Source: Crossaster papposus (taxonomy: Eukaryota; Echinodermata; Asteroidea; Velatida; Solasteridae). From it: DNA of 64,000 nt. Position numbers and translations under genes: made by a program. A model generated the notes under the pieces. It did not search any database. It saw nothing but the letters and a program-made list of their open reading frames with translations, and was not told the DNA's origin. This document shows positions 7,864-18,464 of the stretch, one piece after another. The stretch lies in NCBI GenBank assembly GCA_037893245.1, contig JBAIAA010000509.1, positions 868,001 to 932,000 on the forward strand. The letters are read 5' to 3'. Each line of letters begins with the position of its first letter. The first letter of the stretch is position 1.

Positions 7864-10711
7864 GTGAGCATGTTTTCAATATATGGAGTTGAGAATTAAA
7901 ATGTAATTTGTTGAAGAAGTTTTCGTTTCTCAAGTTCTTAATTTGAATAGGGCCGAACAATGTGGTGATGAGATCCATTTCAGAGTTGGACTGTTGACAG
8001 CTAAAATAGGCCTATGAGGTGCACATTTTATTTTGATTCTCAGACTATACCTTTGGAAATGCACGTCCTTTGTATTCATTTGTCAGCTGCACACGGGTAA
8101 AAATAAACTATGACAAATCATGTATTTACGTTTGGCCTAATACTGCCAAATGATGGGAAGGGGGTGTCCCACTTGAAATCTTGAGTTGCATTCTAACACT
8201 AACAGTTGCCTTCTTCGCCGCCGCTTCTCCCCCTTAACCTAGTTCGAGCCCAGCTCAGGCGCGGGATTGTTTTGTATACGAGCCTTGATCCAAGACGGGT
8301 TTAGGCCGGCATTTATGGGTAGAACACCCTGATATTTCCGGTCTCGCTCACTGCGAGACGGTCGCTGGTAGATATTTCAGGCCTTGCTCGTGACGTGTTT
8401 ATCTGTCATCCGTTTTGAAGTCATTCGATGCGAACTTGTTAACAAAAAGGTGCACCCCACGCCGCTGATTTTACATTTAGTTCCTTTTTTATGCAAAAAC
8501 TAAATTAGTTTTTCTATACCCGATGTACATCACTACAGATTGGGGCCTAAAAGTTCGCAGTCTCATCATTGATAACAAGTACACCGGAAGTCTTCGCTAC
8601 GTTTGCACGGCAAGCGCCTCCACAGGACCGACAATTAGCTGGAGCGTGTACCACAAAGAGCGAGCGGCTTGGCGGGACCTAGGCGACAGTCTCACCGAGG
8701 AAGGCTTCGAGATTACCCCGACAAGTTTCTCGCCGTGCGTGGTGCAATCTGCCCTGGTCCTTAATCCAACACACGGGTTCAACGCCGAGGACGACGTTGT
8801 CACCTGCACTGCAAACGCGGGCTCGAGGAATGCGTCTCTATCTATCCGACAAGGTACGTAGGAATCTCTGTCTGTCTGGCTGTGTGTCTGTCCGTAATTC
8901 GATTATGTCCAGAACCGGCCCTGTATGAAGTTAAATGGATCGTATACGTTTGGTAATTACTCCAAAAATGAGAAGCGTTACTGCAGTGACGTTTCTCAGA
9001 TTGTGTATTCAAATGCAGATTATTCTTCCTGCGTGGACATAACCGCTCCAGAATTCCGGTAATATCTCAAAAATCGCTACCACCTTTTGAAATGAAATTG
9101 TTACAGGTTAGTTTTATGGTATATATCTATGACTATATAGGATTGAAACAAACAGTGGGTTTCTAATTACCAAACGTATACGATCCCTTTAAATATATAC
9201 AGCGCGATATGAGACCAAGGGACTTCCCCCTTAGTGCCTCATACATATATACCCTCTAGACTATTGTTACCTAACGCACCCCCTCTAAAAACCTGAAAGA
9301 ATTTCTGAGAAACCACAACATTCCGCAAGCACAATGACCACCACAGAAGAGGGGAAGTGGGGGGGGGGGGGGGGGGGGGGGGGGGTGGGGGAGGGGGGGG
9401 GGGGGGTCTTCGTCTCATGTCTTGCTTCAAATGAAGTTAAAAGTCGGTAGGTGTGATGCTCAGGACCATAGAGCTGTACAGTGTGTAAACACAATTCAAA
9501 CAAAATAATGGAATGCTACACATAGAACTTAGATAATAGGTATGATTTAAAGGTAGGATTCACCATTTACAGATATCGAACAAATTTAATACCGAGTTAT
9601 AAGGAAATATCTTACTTATCCGAAAGTAAATAATGATTCTAGGCATCCTGCAAAAAGATTGCGCTAGATATCCTTTAATTATTCTGAAAAATATACAATT
9701 TTCATAAAGAAAAAAACCGCAAATAACATAAGAATAACTGTTCGACGCCGGTTGAAAACATACGCTGTTTTTCGTGCTTTTGATTGATTGTAAAACTTCG
9801 GACAGGTTAGTTAAACGAAATTTACTATAAAAAACAACCCCTCAAATCCACCCATTCATGATAATTAAAGCATTTATCAATGGTGTATCCTACCTTTATA
9901 AGATACACCTTTCAACTTCAAAATGAGACATCAAACGTCCAAATCTGATAATGTTTGACAGAGTTATGAGTAATTTCACAAGAGATGTCAAATTGACCAT
10001 GGGACCAAGTTTTCAACGAATGTACCATTAAGATATTTAAAGTGTCACAATGTCAACAATTTAAACATTTTTGTTTTTATTTGCAGGCAGAGATGCCACC
10101 ATTGGTTTATACAGTAACCTCGGAAACGCGGGTAAATGTTCACTTTTAATGTTTTTCATCCGAGAAAGATAAAACAAAATTGATACCTTTAAACTTTGAT
10201 ATCTTTACAAAACCTCAGACTCCGAATAACAATGGTCTCTTTAAAACCAAAAACTGCAAAATTGTCAAAAAAGAGTGAAATTTAGTTTTTCAGAGTGACA
10301 ACTATTCCAAAATCGTCACTTTCTGAAAAGGCCTAATAAAGAGCAAAACCGCAAAACAACAAACAAACAAACAAACACCTAATAAACAAACAAAACCAAC
10401 ACATTTTATAATGGTTCCTCCAAAGAATACAATTGTGTGGTTTTCACTCTTTTTGGAGTAGTTTCACTTTTTAGAAATAAATGCATTTTTAAAAGTGGTT
10501 TTATAAGACGCACCATTTTGGGGAGTGAGGTTTTTCACCTTTTCTTATTAAGAGAGAATGATTTTCTATGTTTACGTCTGTTACAGGACTGTTCGTTGAC
10601 AACACGGGACAAGACTACTACGGAAATTTCGACAGAAGTGGAGAGGAAGTGAAGAACGGCACATATCCGTTCATTTGCAGGAAAAGCCGTCGTGACCATT
10701 TCATTGGTTAA
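7132..10711 (+). CDS. LamG/Ig-like secreted lectin-like gene, left paralogue (5'-incomplete)
   Basis: Four exons are visible: 7132-7863, 8539-8853, 10087-10131 and 10587-10711. All junctions are phase 1 with GT-AG introns, and together they encode 405 codons with the stop. The order is LamG-type (concanavalin A-like) domain, Ig-like domain, a 15-residue spacer, then a C-terminal piece ending TYPFICRK plus a short tail. The exon structure matches the right paralogue (18131-29418) exactly. That copy begins with a CTLD and signal-peptide exon which I cannot find here; it may lie left of the window or be lost. The LamG exon cannot be a true start because its acceptor expects an upstream exon ending in phase 1. 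The protein is probably extracellular and carbohydrate- or protein-binding. The stop codon lies in a palindromic insertion, so its tail differs from the other copy. Confidence 0.8.
8539..8853 (+). CDS. Ig-like exon, left copy
   Basis: This 315-nt exon is phase 1-1 and encodes 105 residues. The Ig signature is YVCTA...ISWSV...VVTCTA, with two cysteines and a tryptophan at about Ig spacing. The acceptor TACATCACTACAG is conserved in both paralogues. An upstream TTAG at 8505-8508 is absent from the other copy, so the later AG was chosen. Donor G|GTACGT. Confidence 0.75.
8933..9430. mobile_element. hAT-like element with nested MITE, left copy
   Basis: A perfect 8-bp target duplication, ATGAAGTT, flanks it (8925-8932 and 9431-9438). 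The same insertion, with the same duplication, is in the right paralogue (28288-28495), so it predates the large duplication. It contains a long G tract (about 9358-9405) and the nested TTAA element at 8935-9188. The poly-Pro frames through it are artefacts. Confidence 0.85.
8935..9188. mobile_element. TTAA-type MITE with GGATCGTATACG ends
   Basis: Inverted ends GGATCGTATACGTTTGGTAA are flanked by TTAA (8931-8934 and 9189-9192). It is absent from the matching element in the right paralogue, so it inserted after the duplication. Confidence 0.85.
9547..9900. mobile_element. TTAA-type MITE, copy b (intron insertion)
   Basis: Same family as 1112-1491, inverted, inside the intron after the Ig-like exon. 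The right paralogue has the empty site at 28614-28617 (TTAA), which proves insertion after duplication. The right-hand target copy has mutated to TTATA. Confidence 0.85.
10087..10131 (+). CDS. 45-nt spacer micro-exon, left copy
   Basis: It encodes GRDATIGLYSNLGNA in phase 1-1, with acceptor TTATTTGCAG and donor G|GTAAAT. The right copy, at 28800-28844, encodes the same residues. No domain assignment; it looks like a short linker. Confidence 0.65.
10587..10711 (+). CDS. Last exon with CTLD-like C-terminus, left copy
   Basis: The acceptor is TCTGTTACAG. It encodes GLFVDNTGQDYYGNFDRSG and ends NGTYPFICRKSRR plus five extra residues and TAA. The YPFIC(R/K)K motif is how C-type lectin domains normally end, its Cys pairing with an early-domain Cys. 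The extra residues come from a palindrome (10695-10740). Confidence 0.7.
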
Positions 10712-10740
10712 ACCGCTATTGCGGTTTAACCAATGGAATG
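10695..10740. repeat. Perfect hairpin over the stop codon
   Basis: CATTGGTTAAACCGC, a 4-base loop, then GCGGTTTAACCAATG. It contains the TAA stop of the left lectin-like gene and is absent from the right copy, so a small palindromic insertion supplied the new stop. Confidence 0.8.
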
Positions 10741-10820
10741 GTTTAACCGGTTTAACTATAAGCTGGTCGGTACGCGATTTATTTCTCCAAACGACACATG
10801 TGCGCTTTGAGATTTCCTTT

Positions 10821-10826
10821 AATAAA
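10821..10826 (+). promoter_or_regulatory. Candidate poly(A) signal, left lectin-like gene
   Basis: AATAAA about 110 nt after the stop; a second GAATAAAAG follows at 10838. The corresponding right-copy position has mutated to ATTAAA. Confidence 0.45.
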
Positions 10827-10870
10827 AAGAAAGTCTGAATAAAAGGGTTCAAAAATGTTCAAGGGCTGTA

Positions 10871-11216
10871 TTAAAGATATGCATGATACACCTTTTTACT
10901 ACCGAATTATTAGGTAATACTTATTTAAAAGTAAATAATGATTCTAGGCATCCAGCAAACTGATTGCGCTAGTTATCCAGTAATTATTCCGAAAAATAAA
11001 ATATTATTGTATAAACAAAAAATTGCGATCGCCGGACGGCTATCGCGAAAAAAACTAAAATAACATAAGAGTAACTGCTGGATGCCGGTTGAAAACAAAC
11101 GCTGTTTCCGTGCTTTTCTCGACAGTTAAACGTCAGTTAAGCGATAAAATACAACCCCCTAAATCCACCCAATCATGACAATTTAAGCATTTACCAATGG
11201 TGTATCCTACCTTTAA
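10871..11216. mobile_element. TTAA-type MITE, copy c
   Basis: TTAA flanks at 10871-10874 and 11213-11216, family ends AGGTAGGATACACCATT. The start of this copy is also present in the right duplicate (about 29980-30118), where a deletion removes the rest. Confidence 0.75.
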
Positions 11217-11524
11217 AGTAGGACCAGAAATGAATTTATAATACTCATTAATACTAGTCTGGGAGTAAGCGACATAAGATTTCACCTCATTTTATCAACT
11301 TAAGAAGGTTTACATAAAGTCGTCCAAGTCATTCACAACCATCAGTTTGTCAGCCTGCCCCCAGAGGTTGAGTCTGGACTCCTGACTCCCTTGAAAAGCC
11401 CTCCTAGACGCTTGACTTCACCTCATCTCATTTATAGATCAAACATTGTCAAACGAAAGTAGTAAACTATATAGTACATTACAAAAAAATAAACACTGAC
11501 AAAATATCCGGTTGGGAAGTCAAT

Positions 11525-11606
11525 ACTGACACACAACAGCCGTCACGTCGGATAATACACTGCGTACTGCATGTACATATGTCCCCGGCGGCTGTTGTGT
11601 GTCAGT
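11525..11606. repeat. 18-bp stem hairpin
   Basis: ACTGACACACAACAGCCG (11525-11542) is inverted at 11589-11606. Probably a tiny foldback element. Confidence 0.6.
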
Positions 11607-11778
11607 GTCAGTTATTGTATAGGCTTGGAGCTTTTCTAAGGAGCTTTTCTAAGAATCGGGATAACTCTTTTTGGTATTTGCATTTTTAAAAGTTTTTCTA
11701 TGTGGAATTTAACTCTACCCTCAAAATCTTCTAAATGTGTAAAACAAGTATACGGTTGTATCTCGCCACTATTTCCAA

Positions 11779-11976
11779 GAGTTGTATTCGAGTCCCTGCG
11801 AGTCCCTGCAAGTCCATCACAAGTCCTTCAGTCTCCAAGTCAATTTACTAGCTATTCTGATGAACTGTTAACAAAAGCATTTCTTTGTCATTGTTCAACC
11901 TGTTACTCACGACTGGCTTTATGAAAGGACTTGTGACTGGACTTGTGGAGGACATACAGGAACTCGAATACAACTC
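11779..11976. mobile_element. MITE with GAGTTGTATTCGAGT ends, copy 1
   Basis: Inverted ends GAGTTGTATTCGAGT are followed by repeated CAAGTCC/GGACTTG motifs in each arm. A second copy is at 57263-57473 in the transporter gene. Confidence 0.65.
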
Positions 11977-12565
11977 TGCTATTTCCTCTCTTTATCAAGC
12001 CGCCAAATACTGACTCGGGGTGTGCTGAGTACTAAAACGTATCTAGTGTTTTTGTAAGCTACTTGAATATCCAGTTTCTTGTCTGAACCGTTCGCCTTTG
12101 TAAATAATGACGTCGGGAAGCGATTTTTTTCCCGTACCACTAACGCGTCAGATCGGCTAATTTTATTCCGCAGAACGGACTCGGTCAGATACTTTTATAC
12201 CTTTTTCTATAAGAACCTATCTAGATGAGATTATTAACCAATAATTTTGGTTAATAGAAAAAGGTATACAAGTCGTGTATACAAAAAACTAGAGACTGTA
12301 TACAATTAACTAGGGACTGTATCCATTAATTTTGGTGAATTATGGCTGTCAACGTCGTTGGTCTTCATACGTTCCGCACGTATCCAAATCGATTCGTATT
12401 GAAGCGCGCGCTTTGGTCTCCATTCAAGTCGCCCCATTCCAATGAAACGGCAAACCTGACGCGTTTAATAGTGGTACAGACAAAAAATCGCCGTCGGGAA
12501 GCACTCCCCGTGAGGTCACAAATTCGCGTTCGCTTTCGCCCCGATTGAGTAAGAACTGCGGGCTA

Positions 12566-12803
12566 AACCAGTTCGCGCCGGGATTATTTTAACATCACCG
12601 AGCCGACGGGCGGGATTATTTTTAACGAAACTCGATCTAAGGCGGGTTCAGGCCGATAATACCGGGAAGCATACCCACGCATTTCCGACTTTGATCGCTG
12701 CTGGAAGACATTTCCGGCCTTGCTCGTGACGTGTTTATGCGTCATCCGTTTTGAATCTAGGGAAAACCTTGCGTTTATATACGTCATCCGGCGCGAACTG
12801 GTT
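12566..12803. mobile_element. MITE with AACCAGTTCGCGCCGG ends, copy 2
   Basis: Full copy with perfect 16-bp inverted ends. The right duplicate has the uninterrupted site near 32591-32602 (TGGGATTACTGCGACACC), so this insertion postdates the duplication. Confidence 0.8.
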
Positions 12804-13442
12804 TGGCGACACCGGACCGCCCAGGTTAACAAGTTATTTTTAAAAGAGTGAAATTTAAACATAAGTTATTTCGTATGTGCAAAATGTTAAAATGTAAATT
12901 AGTGTACACAATTAAATTCTTATTATAAACTGCATGATCACAATTACAGCCAGGACGCACCAGCTCTCCCGTATATTTAAGGCGAGTATAGAGTACATTA
13001 TAGTAATACGTTATATATTTCAATTTGGACCCCGTTTAGGGTCATATTTAATACAGAGTTTGAGTACAATACTTATTACAACACTGCTATGTTAAAAATT
13101 GTATCCATCATTGTATAGGACCTTTTTAAAACCTTTGCCTCGGCTTCGGCTCCGGCTTTACCTCGGCTTCGGCTCCGGCTTTACCTCCGAATTCCAAATC
13201 ACTGAGAAGCAAATAGAAATAAAAGCAAGTAGAAACAGTTTAACATTTGAGTTCTCATCAATCGATTAAATGTTTCTGAAGCACAACAGGCATCAGATTG
13301 TGGCTGGAGATCTCGCACCTGGGAATTTAAAATCGCCAAAGACAAAACGAAGCCAGGGATTCGAAAAGGCCGCTAGGGTACCCACGTGCGATGCCCGCAG
13401 TTGTTATTGTAACGAGCGGCACCCGCTAGCTTGGCCGGGTGG

Positions 13443-13779
13443 CGATAATTTTGTCTGCAGGTAGGTTGGTACATTAGCCAATCAGAACACAGATGGTGTT
13501 GACGTTATCGATGATGTTAGAGTCATCTGGGACAACCCTAACCCCTAACCCCTAACCCCTAACCCCTAACCCCTAACCCCTAACCCCTAACTCTAACCCC
13601 TAACTCTAACCCTAACCTTAACCTTAACCTTAACTCTAACCCTAACCCTAACCCTAACCCCTTACCCATGTCAGAGCCCAGACAACTTGAGCATTATCGA
13701 TGACGTCAACACCATCTGTGTTCTGATTGGCTAATAAATGTACACTATGTACCAACCTACCTGCAGAAATAATTATCGC
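13443..13779. mobile_element. Inverted-repeat element filled with telomere-like repeats
   Basis: Long inverted ends (CGATAATT, then TCTGCAGGTAGGTTGGTAC and the ATTAGCCAATCAGAACACAG block) enclose about 130 bp of CCCTAA/CCCCTAA/CCTTAA repeats (13537-13667). A 10-bp target duplication, GGCCGGGTGG, flanks it (13433-13442 and 13780-13789); a 9-11 bp duplication fits a Mutator-like origin (inference). The right duplicate lacks it. Confidence 0.8.
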
Positions 13780-13880
13780 GGCCGGGTGGAATCGTAACTT
13801 AGATACACCTTGATGGTGTCTCGTTGACGTAGTGGGTGCTCTTGGCGTTTTGCAAGAACATCATTGTATCATATCGGTAT

Positions 13881-14232
13881 TTATACTCTGCTGTTTACAG
13901 TCTTTGTGAATTTCAAAATCATTTCAATTTTGGATGCCTCTTGTAGATTTGTGCTGGCCTTTTCAAAACGCTCTGCAGCCCGCTCGGCTCTCACTGTATT
14001 AAATAGCGTGTCGCACTGTTGAAGGTACACGAAGTGCTGGTTAATCCATTTGAACCTTTGTTGTCGTTTTTTCGCCACCAATGAATGACTCGTGTTTCTG
14101 CTCAAATCTCGACCACTCGAAGCAGTAATGTTTTGCTGTGGAATATGTTATGGATGTGAAATACTTCTCATGTACAACCCAAAGAGTGCAAACAACACAC
14201 ACTGCAAATTGCTTGCTGTCGGAGTCTGACAT
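13881..14232 (-). CDS. Unrecognised conserved frame, left copy
   Basis: On the minus strand a 74-codon frame (14105 to 13881) encodes a Gln/Arg/Ala-rich, helix-prone sequence with RAERAAERFEKAS in it. An overlapping frame starts at 14232. The right duplicate keeps the main frame at 34852-35115, with substitutions and a different C-terminus caused by an indel. I do not recognise the family. It may be an exon of an unknown gene, a captured gene fragment, or a chance frame kept because the duplication is young. Confidence 0.25.
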
Positions 14233-14269
14233 GACTTAGCATCCCGTCAAGCAGGGGCGGCGCCAGGGT

Positions 14270-14400
14270 ATTTTGATAGGGGGGGGGGGGGGGGGGGGGG
14301 GGCGAAATAAAGGTTAACATTACGGCGCGTTAGCGCCTGCCGACGCACTTGCGCAACGCGGGGGCGGAGGGGGGGGGGGGGGGGGGGGTTCTGTGGGGGA
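14270..14400. repeat. Two long G tracts beside a CAGGGGCGGCGCC-type element end
   Basis: G runs of roughly 22 (14279-14302) and 18 bases lie next to CAGGGGCGGCGCCAGGG, a sequence typical of some hAT-type element ends; the complementary-looking CCCCTGGATCCGCGCC is at about 16444. The whole 14.25-16.46 kb stretch may be one decayed element (weak). Confidence 0.4.
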
Positions 14401-14650
14401 ATGTGCCCCCCGCCGAAGTTTGAAAAAAATTCAAAGTCAAAGCTAAAATGAAGCTATTTTATGCAGCATTTTTACGCTTTTGGTTTGTTATTTATTTATT
14501 TTCCGACCATGATTTTGGATCATCCATTAAGCTACCGTAGGCAACATTTGCTCCGGTCTCTCACAACACATAGCAATAGTTATATGTTTTGTGACTTTAA
14601 TTATTTATTGTAAAATATATTGTAAAATTTTGTTTTTAAATGAGACTGGA

Positions 14651-14722
14651 GTGGAATTCGAACCAGAACACTGAGCAATATGCCAATTTACCTAACCATT
14701 ATACTAGAGAGGGTGAGCTACC
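14651..14722 (-). tRNA. tRNA-like remnant (pseudogene or SINE head)
   Basis: The minus strand has a box A-like TCTAGTATAATGGTTAGG and a box B GGTTCGAATTCC with roughly tRNA spacing. The acceptor and T-arm stems do not pair well, so this is not a functional tRNA. More likely a decayed tRNA copy or the head of a SINE. Confidence 0.35.
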
Positions 14723-15609
14723 ACAAATTCTATAATTCTTACGGAATAAATCTATATTCCTATTATGATATAGTGTATACATAGTAGACGGTTACTATAT
14801 TGAATAGTATGAATACAATCTTAAATCAATAATGAATGTTGTCGCTGACTCTGAGGTCCCTATTCAAAGTGTTGGTTACGGAAAACAACTTCGCTACCGG
14901 CACCGACTTCCATTCCTCATACACTGCAAATTGATCGGAACACCTCGGACGTTCTCTTAAGTTACGCTTTTTGAACACAGGCATGTGTTCATAGAAAGCA
15001 TTAGAACACATAGAAAGTTGTGGAACACATAATAGCACACTTGTAGAACATTTTTTTTTTTAATCTAAAGAATCATAACTATTAAGCTTGTAAGCCCACA
15101 CTAATTGCATTCAGTAAAAAGGAACTCTAATCTGAGGGGAGGTTTTGGGGCAATCGCATTGACTACTTCATCAAAACTCATCAGCCTGGAATAACACTAT
15201 ACTATCGATAACAGCATCTTAAATAAAACAGAAATGTATAGTCTTAATTATATAGGCTCTAAATCTGTAACTTAGTCTATTATTATTAAACTGGAAATTT
15301 GAAATGCAATCACGTTAACCAGTAATTGATATCACACACTTTTTTGCTCACGCATAAACTACTGAACAGATGATGAGAAGACATGTGTATAGCGGGATAC
15401 TGTTAGGGTGGGTTTTCACGGGGCACGCAAATGATTCGCGAAGGATGCGAATGCTAAACAAATTGCAAAGTCCAACATTCTTATTTTACTAGTTCCAAAC
15501 GTACACAGGCTCGTAAGCAGGGGAGAAGGGGGGGGGGGGGGGGGGGGGGGGGGGGTGCGACGGGTCGGCAGGCGCGGATCTCGGATTTTTTTAGACGGGG
15601 GGCACAACG

Positions 15610-16200
15610 AAAACTGGAAAATGCGAGCGCAAAGCTGGAAGCCCTTACGGCGTGGGGTCGAGGGCCCGCTTAAGGGCCCCGTACAATTTTGGATTCTATA
15701 ATTATGCTTTGTGGTGCAATCTGAGGCGATTCCTGGCCTCTTTCCTATAACATTTTTAGCAAAAGTTTTACAAATGATATGGAGAAAAAAATGAAGAATT
15801 ATGGAGATTTTAATGGAGAATATTTAAATAAATATATACTATATATACATTTATATATGAATGTGGGACACACCCAAAACTGGAAAATGCGGGTGAGCGC
15901 GAAGCGTGGGGCCCGCTTAAGGGCCCCGGAAATTTTTGGATTCTATATGATTTGTGGTGCAATCTGAGGCGATTTATAGCCACTTTCCTCTACGTTTTTT
16001 AGCTAAAATGTAAAATAAATCTATGGAGATAATATGGAGAATTATGGAGATTATAATAGAGAATATATATATATAAATATATAATACATATACATTTATT
16101 GATGAATGTGAGGCACACCCAAAATTGAAAAATTGAGCGCGGGGCGCGAAGCCTTTTACAGAGTGGGGCCGCGGGGCTCCCGCTGCGAGTAGAGACCCTG
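15610..16200. repeat. Direct repeat, about 2.4 units of 245-266 bp
   Basis: The landmark AAAACTGGAAAATGCG followed by GGGCCCGCTTAAGGGCCCC occurs at 15610 and 15876, and a partial unit starts at 16121. Between landmarks are AT-rich TATATA stretches and TGGTGCAATCTGAGGCGATT. No coding content. Confidence 0.7.
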
Positions 16201-16459
16201 ATGAGAGGGCTTCATGTGCATGGACAAATTGAACGGGTGTGGGTCGCAAACTGGGGTTCCATGGATTGATAACCCTTTTTTGTCAGTATTATATTAATAT
16301 GCCAAAAATTTGACAGCAGATCCTCCGATCCGATCCTCCTCTCTTTATTTCCTCTCACCCCCCCCCCCCCCCTTCTTTTCCCCCACCCCCGTTTTTTTTT
16401 TTTTTTACTCATTTTACCCGGGGGGCACGTGCCCCCGCTGCCCACCCCTGGATCCGCGC

Positions 16460-18060
16460 CGTACGCACCCCCCTAAATTACCAAAAGGTCCACATTTTCC
16501 GGGGTAAATAATGGTATTTTGATGTAGAAATAACGGTACTGGTACACGATTACAAATTCGGGGGTTCGGAAGCGTCGTCAATTGTTCGCGGGAGTCGTTT
16601 TTAGTTCGGCGGGATTTTCAAAAAAGTTGAAATTCCTTGCGAACGTTTTCAGCATGCATCCCAGGTCGTGATTTGCTCGTGATTTGCCCTCGAAAGTGTC
16701 TTGTGACCAGCCAGACGTACGTATGCTGCCAGGTCCCGACATTATTTCTGTGTTGTACAGTATTACATGTATATTTGTTTGTATACATTACATGGCGCGC
16801 GTGTGGCAAAGCTTGCGAAACAGCGCCACCAGCGGTTTGTAATAAGCTTGTTAAACAGCGCCACCAGCGTAGTTCTAATTAGTTGCGTAACTTTTAGCGG
16901 GCGCTTTAAAAATTCTTGTTTGGGGCGTTGACATGCCGGACATTCTTTTTAAATATTCTCGTTCGTTCTTTTTAGCCTTATACGGCCGGCAACGTAACAT
17001 TGGGTACGTCATTCACCTATAGTTCGCATCTGTTTTATTTTAAGCGGTAGACTGTTATGTTAATATTATTATAAGGCGCAAATAAGCTACATTTGCTACA
17101 CATCAGTTTTAATGTATAAAGGGATGCACTGTTGATCCCTAAATATAAATTGAATAATGTACAATAATTGTAAAGTTATTGAAATTCATTGTACAAATAT
17201 TTAATTATATGTATTTAATTCTATTTTTCAGAATTCACCACCATCAATGACTGTCGTTTTGTTCGGGTTTAATTAACTTTTCAATTCACATTTCAACCAA
17301 AGACAATAAAACCCGGATTATCTCACAGATCATATACACTCTCCTGACTCCTTAATCGTCACTGACCCGTGTGTCCTAACCGGAAACAACTCGGTTACAG
17401 CTGCGCAGCGATGCGCGCCTTTATATGCAAGTTAATGCTCCAAATGCCGACCGTGGCTGGTCTGTAGGTAATTACGTCACTTGAGAAACCTATAATAAGC
17501 GAGGGGAGGCTTCGACATTGACCAATTCGTTTTCCGCCGATGCCTGCGCGTTGGATTTCTGTGCTCCTTTTCCCAGGGACCTGGTAACCACGGAGATTAA
17601 CATCAAGGATCGGCGCACCTGGCACACGGCATCCGACAGAGAGAGGTGGAGAACAATTACAGAGTGTGCGATGTCAGAACTACCTTATTGACGCAAGCGC
17701 CTATAGAAGAAAGATATCTTAATGTAAACCAGTAAAAACCTCACTCTAAAAAAAGCGAGTCTTTTACAAAACCACTCCTAAGACAGTGAAATAGAGTGTG
17801 GCTCATGTTTAGTAAAAACTATACTCGAGTGAAAACCACTCCGGAGAAGTGAAATTGTCACTCTTTTTGGGAGCCAGTGCGTCTCTAAAAAGTTATCCTT
17901 CATAGTTATGGCTCCTAGCTTGAAAGATTGAACATTTACTCCCTTGAAGAAGTTTTCACTATTTTGGAGTAGTTGTGCGTTATTAGAGACGATCCCTCTT
18001 TTGGAGAGTTTTGTTTTTACTATTTTACATTGAGAGAGTCAAGTTGTTCTGCAGTTGCAT
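16460..18060. other. Upstream region of the lectin-like gene
   Basis: No gene was found before the TATA box at 18068. Contents are a short direct repeat CAGCGCCACCAGCG (16822 and 16856) and a stretch with ACTCT/AGAGT-rich sub-repeats at 17740-18040. The stretch from 16460 to 16520 resembles the element at 33017-33485. Confidence 0.4.
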
Positions 18061-18067
18061 GCGTTGG

Positions 18068-18074
18068 TATATAA
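18068..18074 (+). promoter_or_regulatory. TATA box of the lectin-like gene
   Basis: TATATAA lies 57 nt upstream of the ATG at 18131. That places the predicted start site near 18100 and gives a short 5' leader of about 30 nt. Confidence 0.6.
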
Positions 18075-18130
18075 CCGATTGTGTTCTGCAGCCTTAAACT
18101 TACCAAGCTTAAAGTAGAAAACCGGAAGCC

Positions 18131-18464
18131 ATGTTTCTCATCGGAATTGCTGTCACCGCTCTGGCTTCTCTGACACTGCTAGACGTATGCCAAGCCGCCT
18201 GTTCCCCATGCCCGTTCCAATGGATGGAGCATCAGCATGGTTGCTATCGCTACTTTCCGGATCCTCTCTCGTACGACGATGCTAAGGCACAATGCCAGCG
18301 TCATTCCACCAAGGGCGGGGCAAGTGGTTTAATGACGGTGAATACCACGGAAGAGGCAGTGTTTCTCATCGATTACGTTGGAAGAATCCTTAATGGATCG
18401 ACACATGTAGGTTATACCCCAAGCTTTGTGTGGTTAGCTGAGGAGGAGGCAAAGGAACCGTTTG
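18131..18464 (+). CDS. Exon 1: signal peptide and first half of a CTLD
   Basis: The ATG follows a short leader. The hydrophobic stretch FLIGIAVTALASLTLL is cleaved near VCQA/A. Then comes CPFQWMEHQHGCYRYF, the usual CTLD opening with its extra N-terminal disulfide, then LSYDDAKAQC (helix 1 and the first core Cys) and an NTTEE stretch at helix 2. N-glycosylation sequons are at Asn71 and Asn88. It ends in phase 1 at G|GTAAGT. If the donor were ignored, the frame would run only 9 residues further to a stop. Confidence 0.85.

Larger units (their letters stand above)
5109..14240. repeat. Large direct duplication, left copy
   Basis: From the GCGAAGTAGAGTCAGGG landmark onward, this block matches 21656-35260 in order. 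It shares the CGTCC/GGTC-rich repeat arms, LamG exon, Ig-like exon, 45-nt exon, last exon, 3' flank and the 12.1-14.2 kb segment. Differences are mainly transposon insertions and one deletion (the equivalent of about 11020-12040 is missing on the right). Confidence 0.85.

Noticed and set aside
8505..8522. Earlier splice acceptor (TTAG) for the Ig-like exon of the left copy
   Set aside because: The AG is not present in the right paralogue (TTTG), whereas the acceptor at 8537-8538 is conserved in both and has the right phase.
9239..9503. Poly-proline frames on the minus strand
   Set aside because: Created by the long G run inside a transposon; no start context, splice sites or conservation.
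13537..13667. True chromosome end from the CCCTAA repeats
   Set aside because: Short, degenerate, enclosed by inverted repeats and absent in the paralogous block; interstitial, not a telomere.
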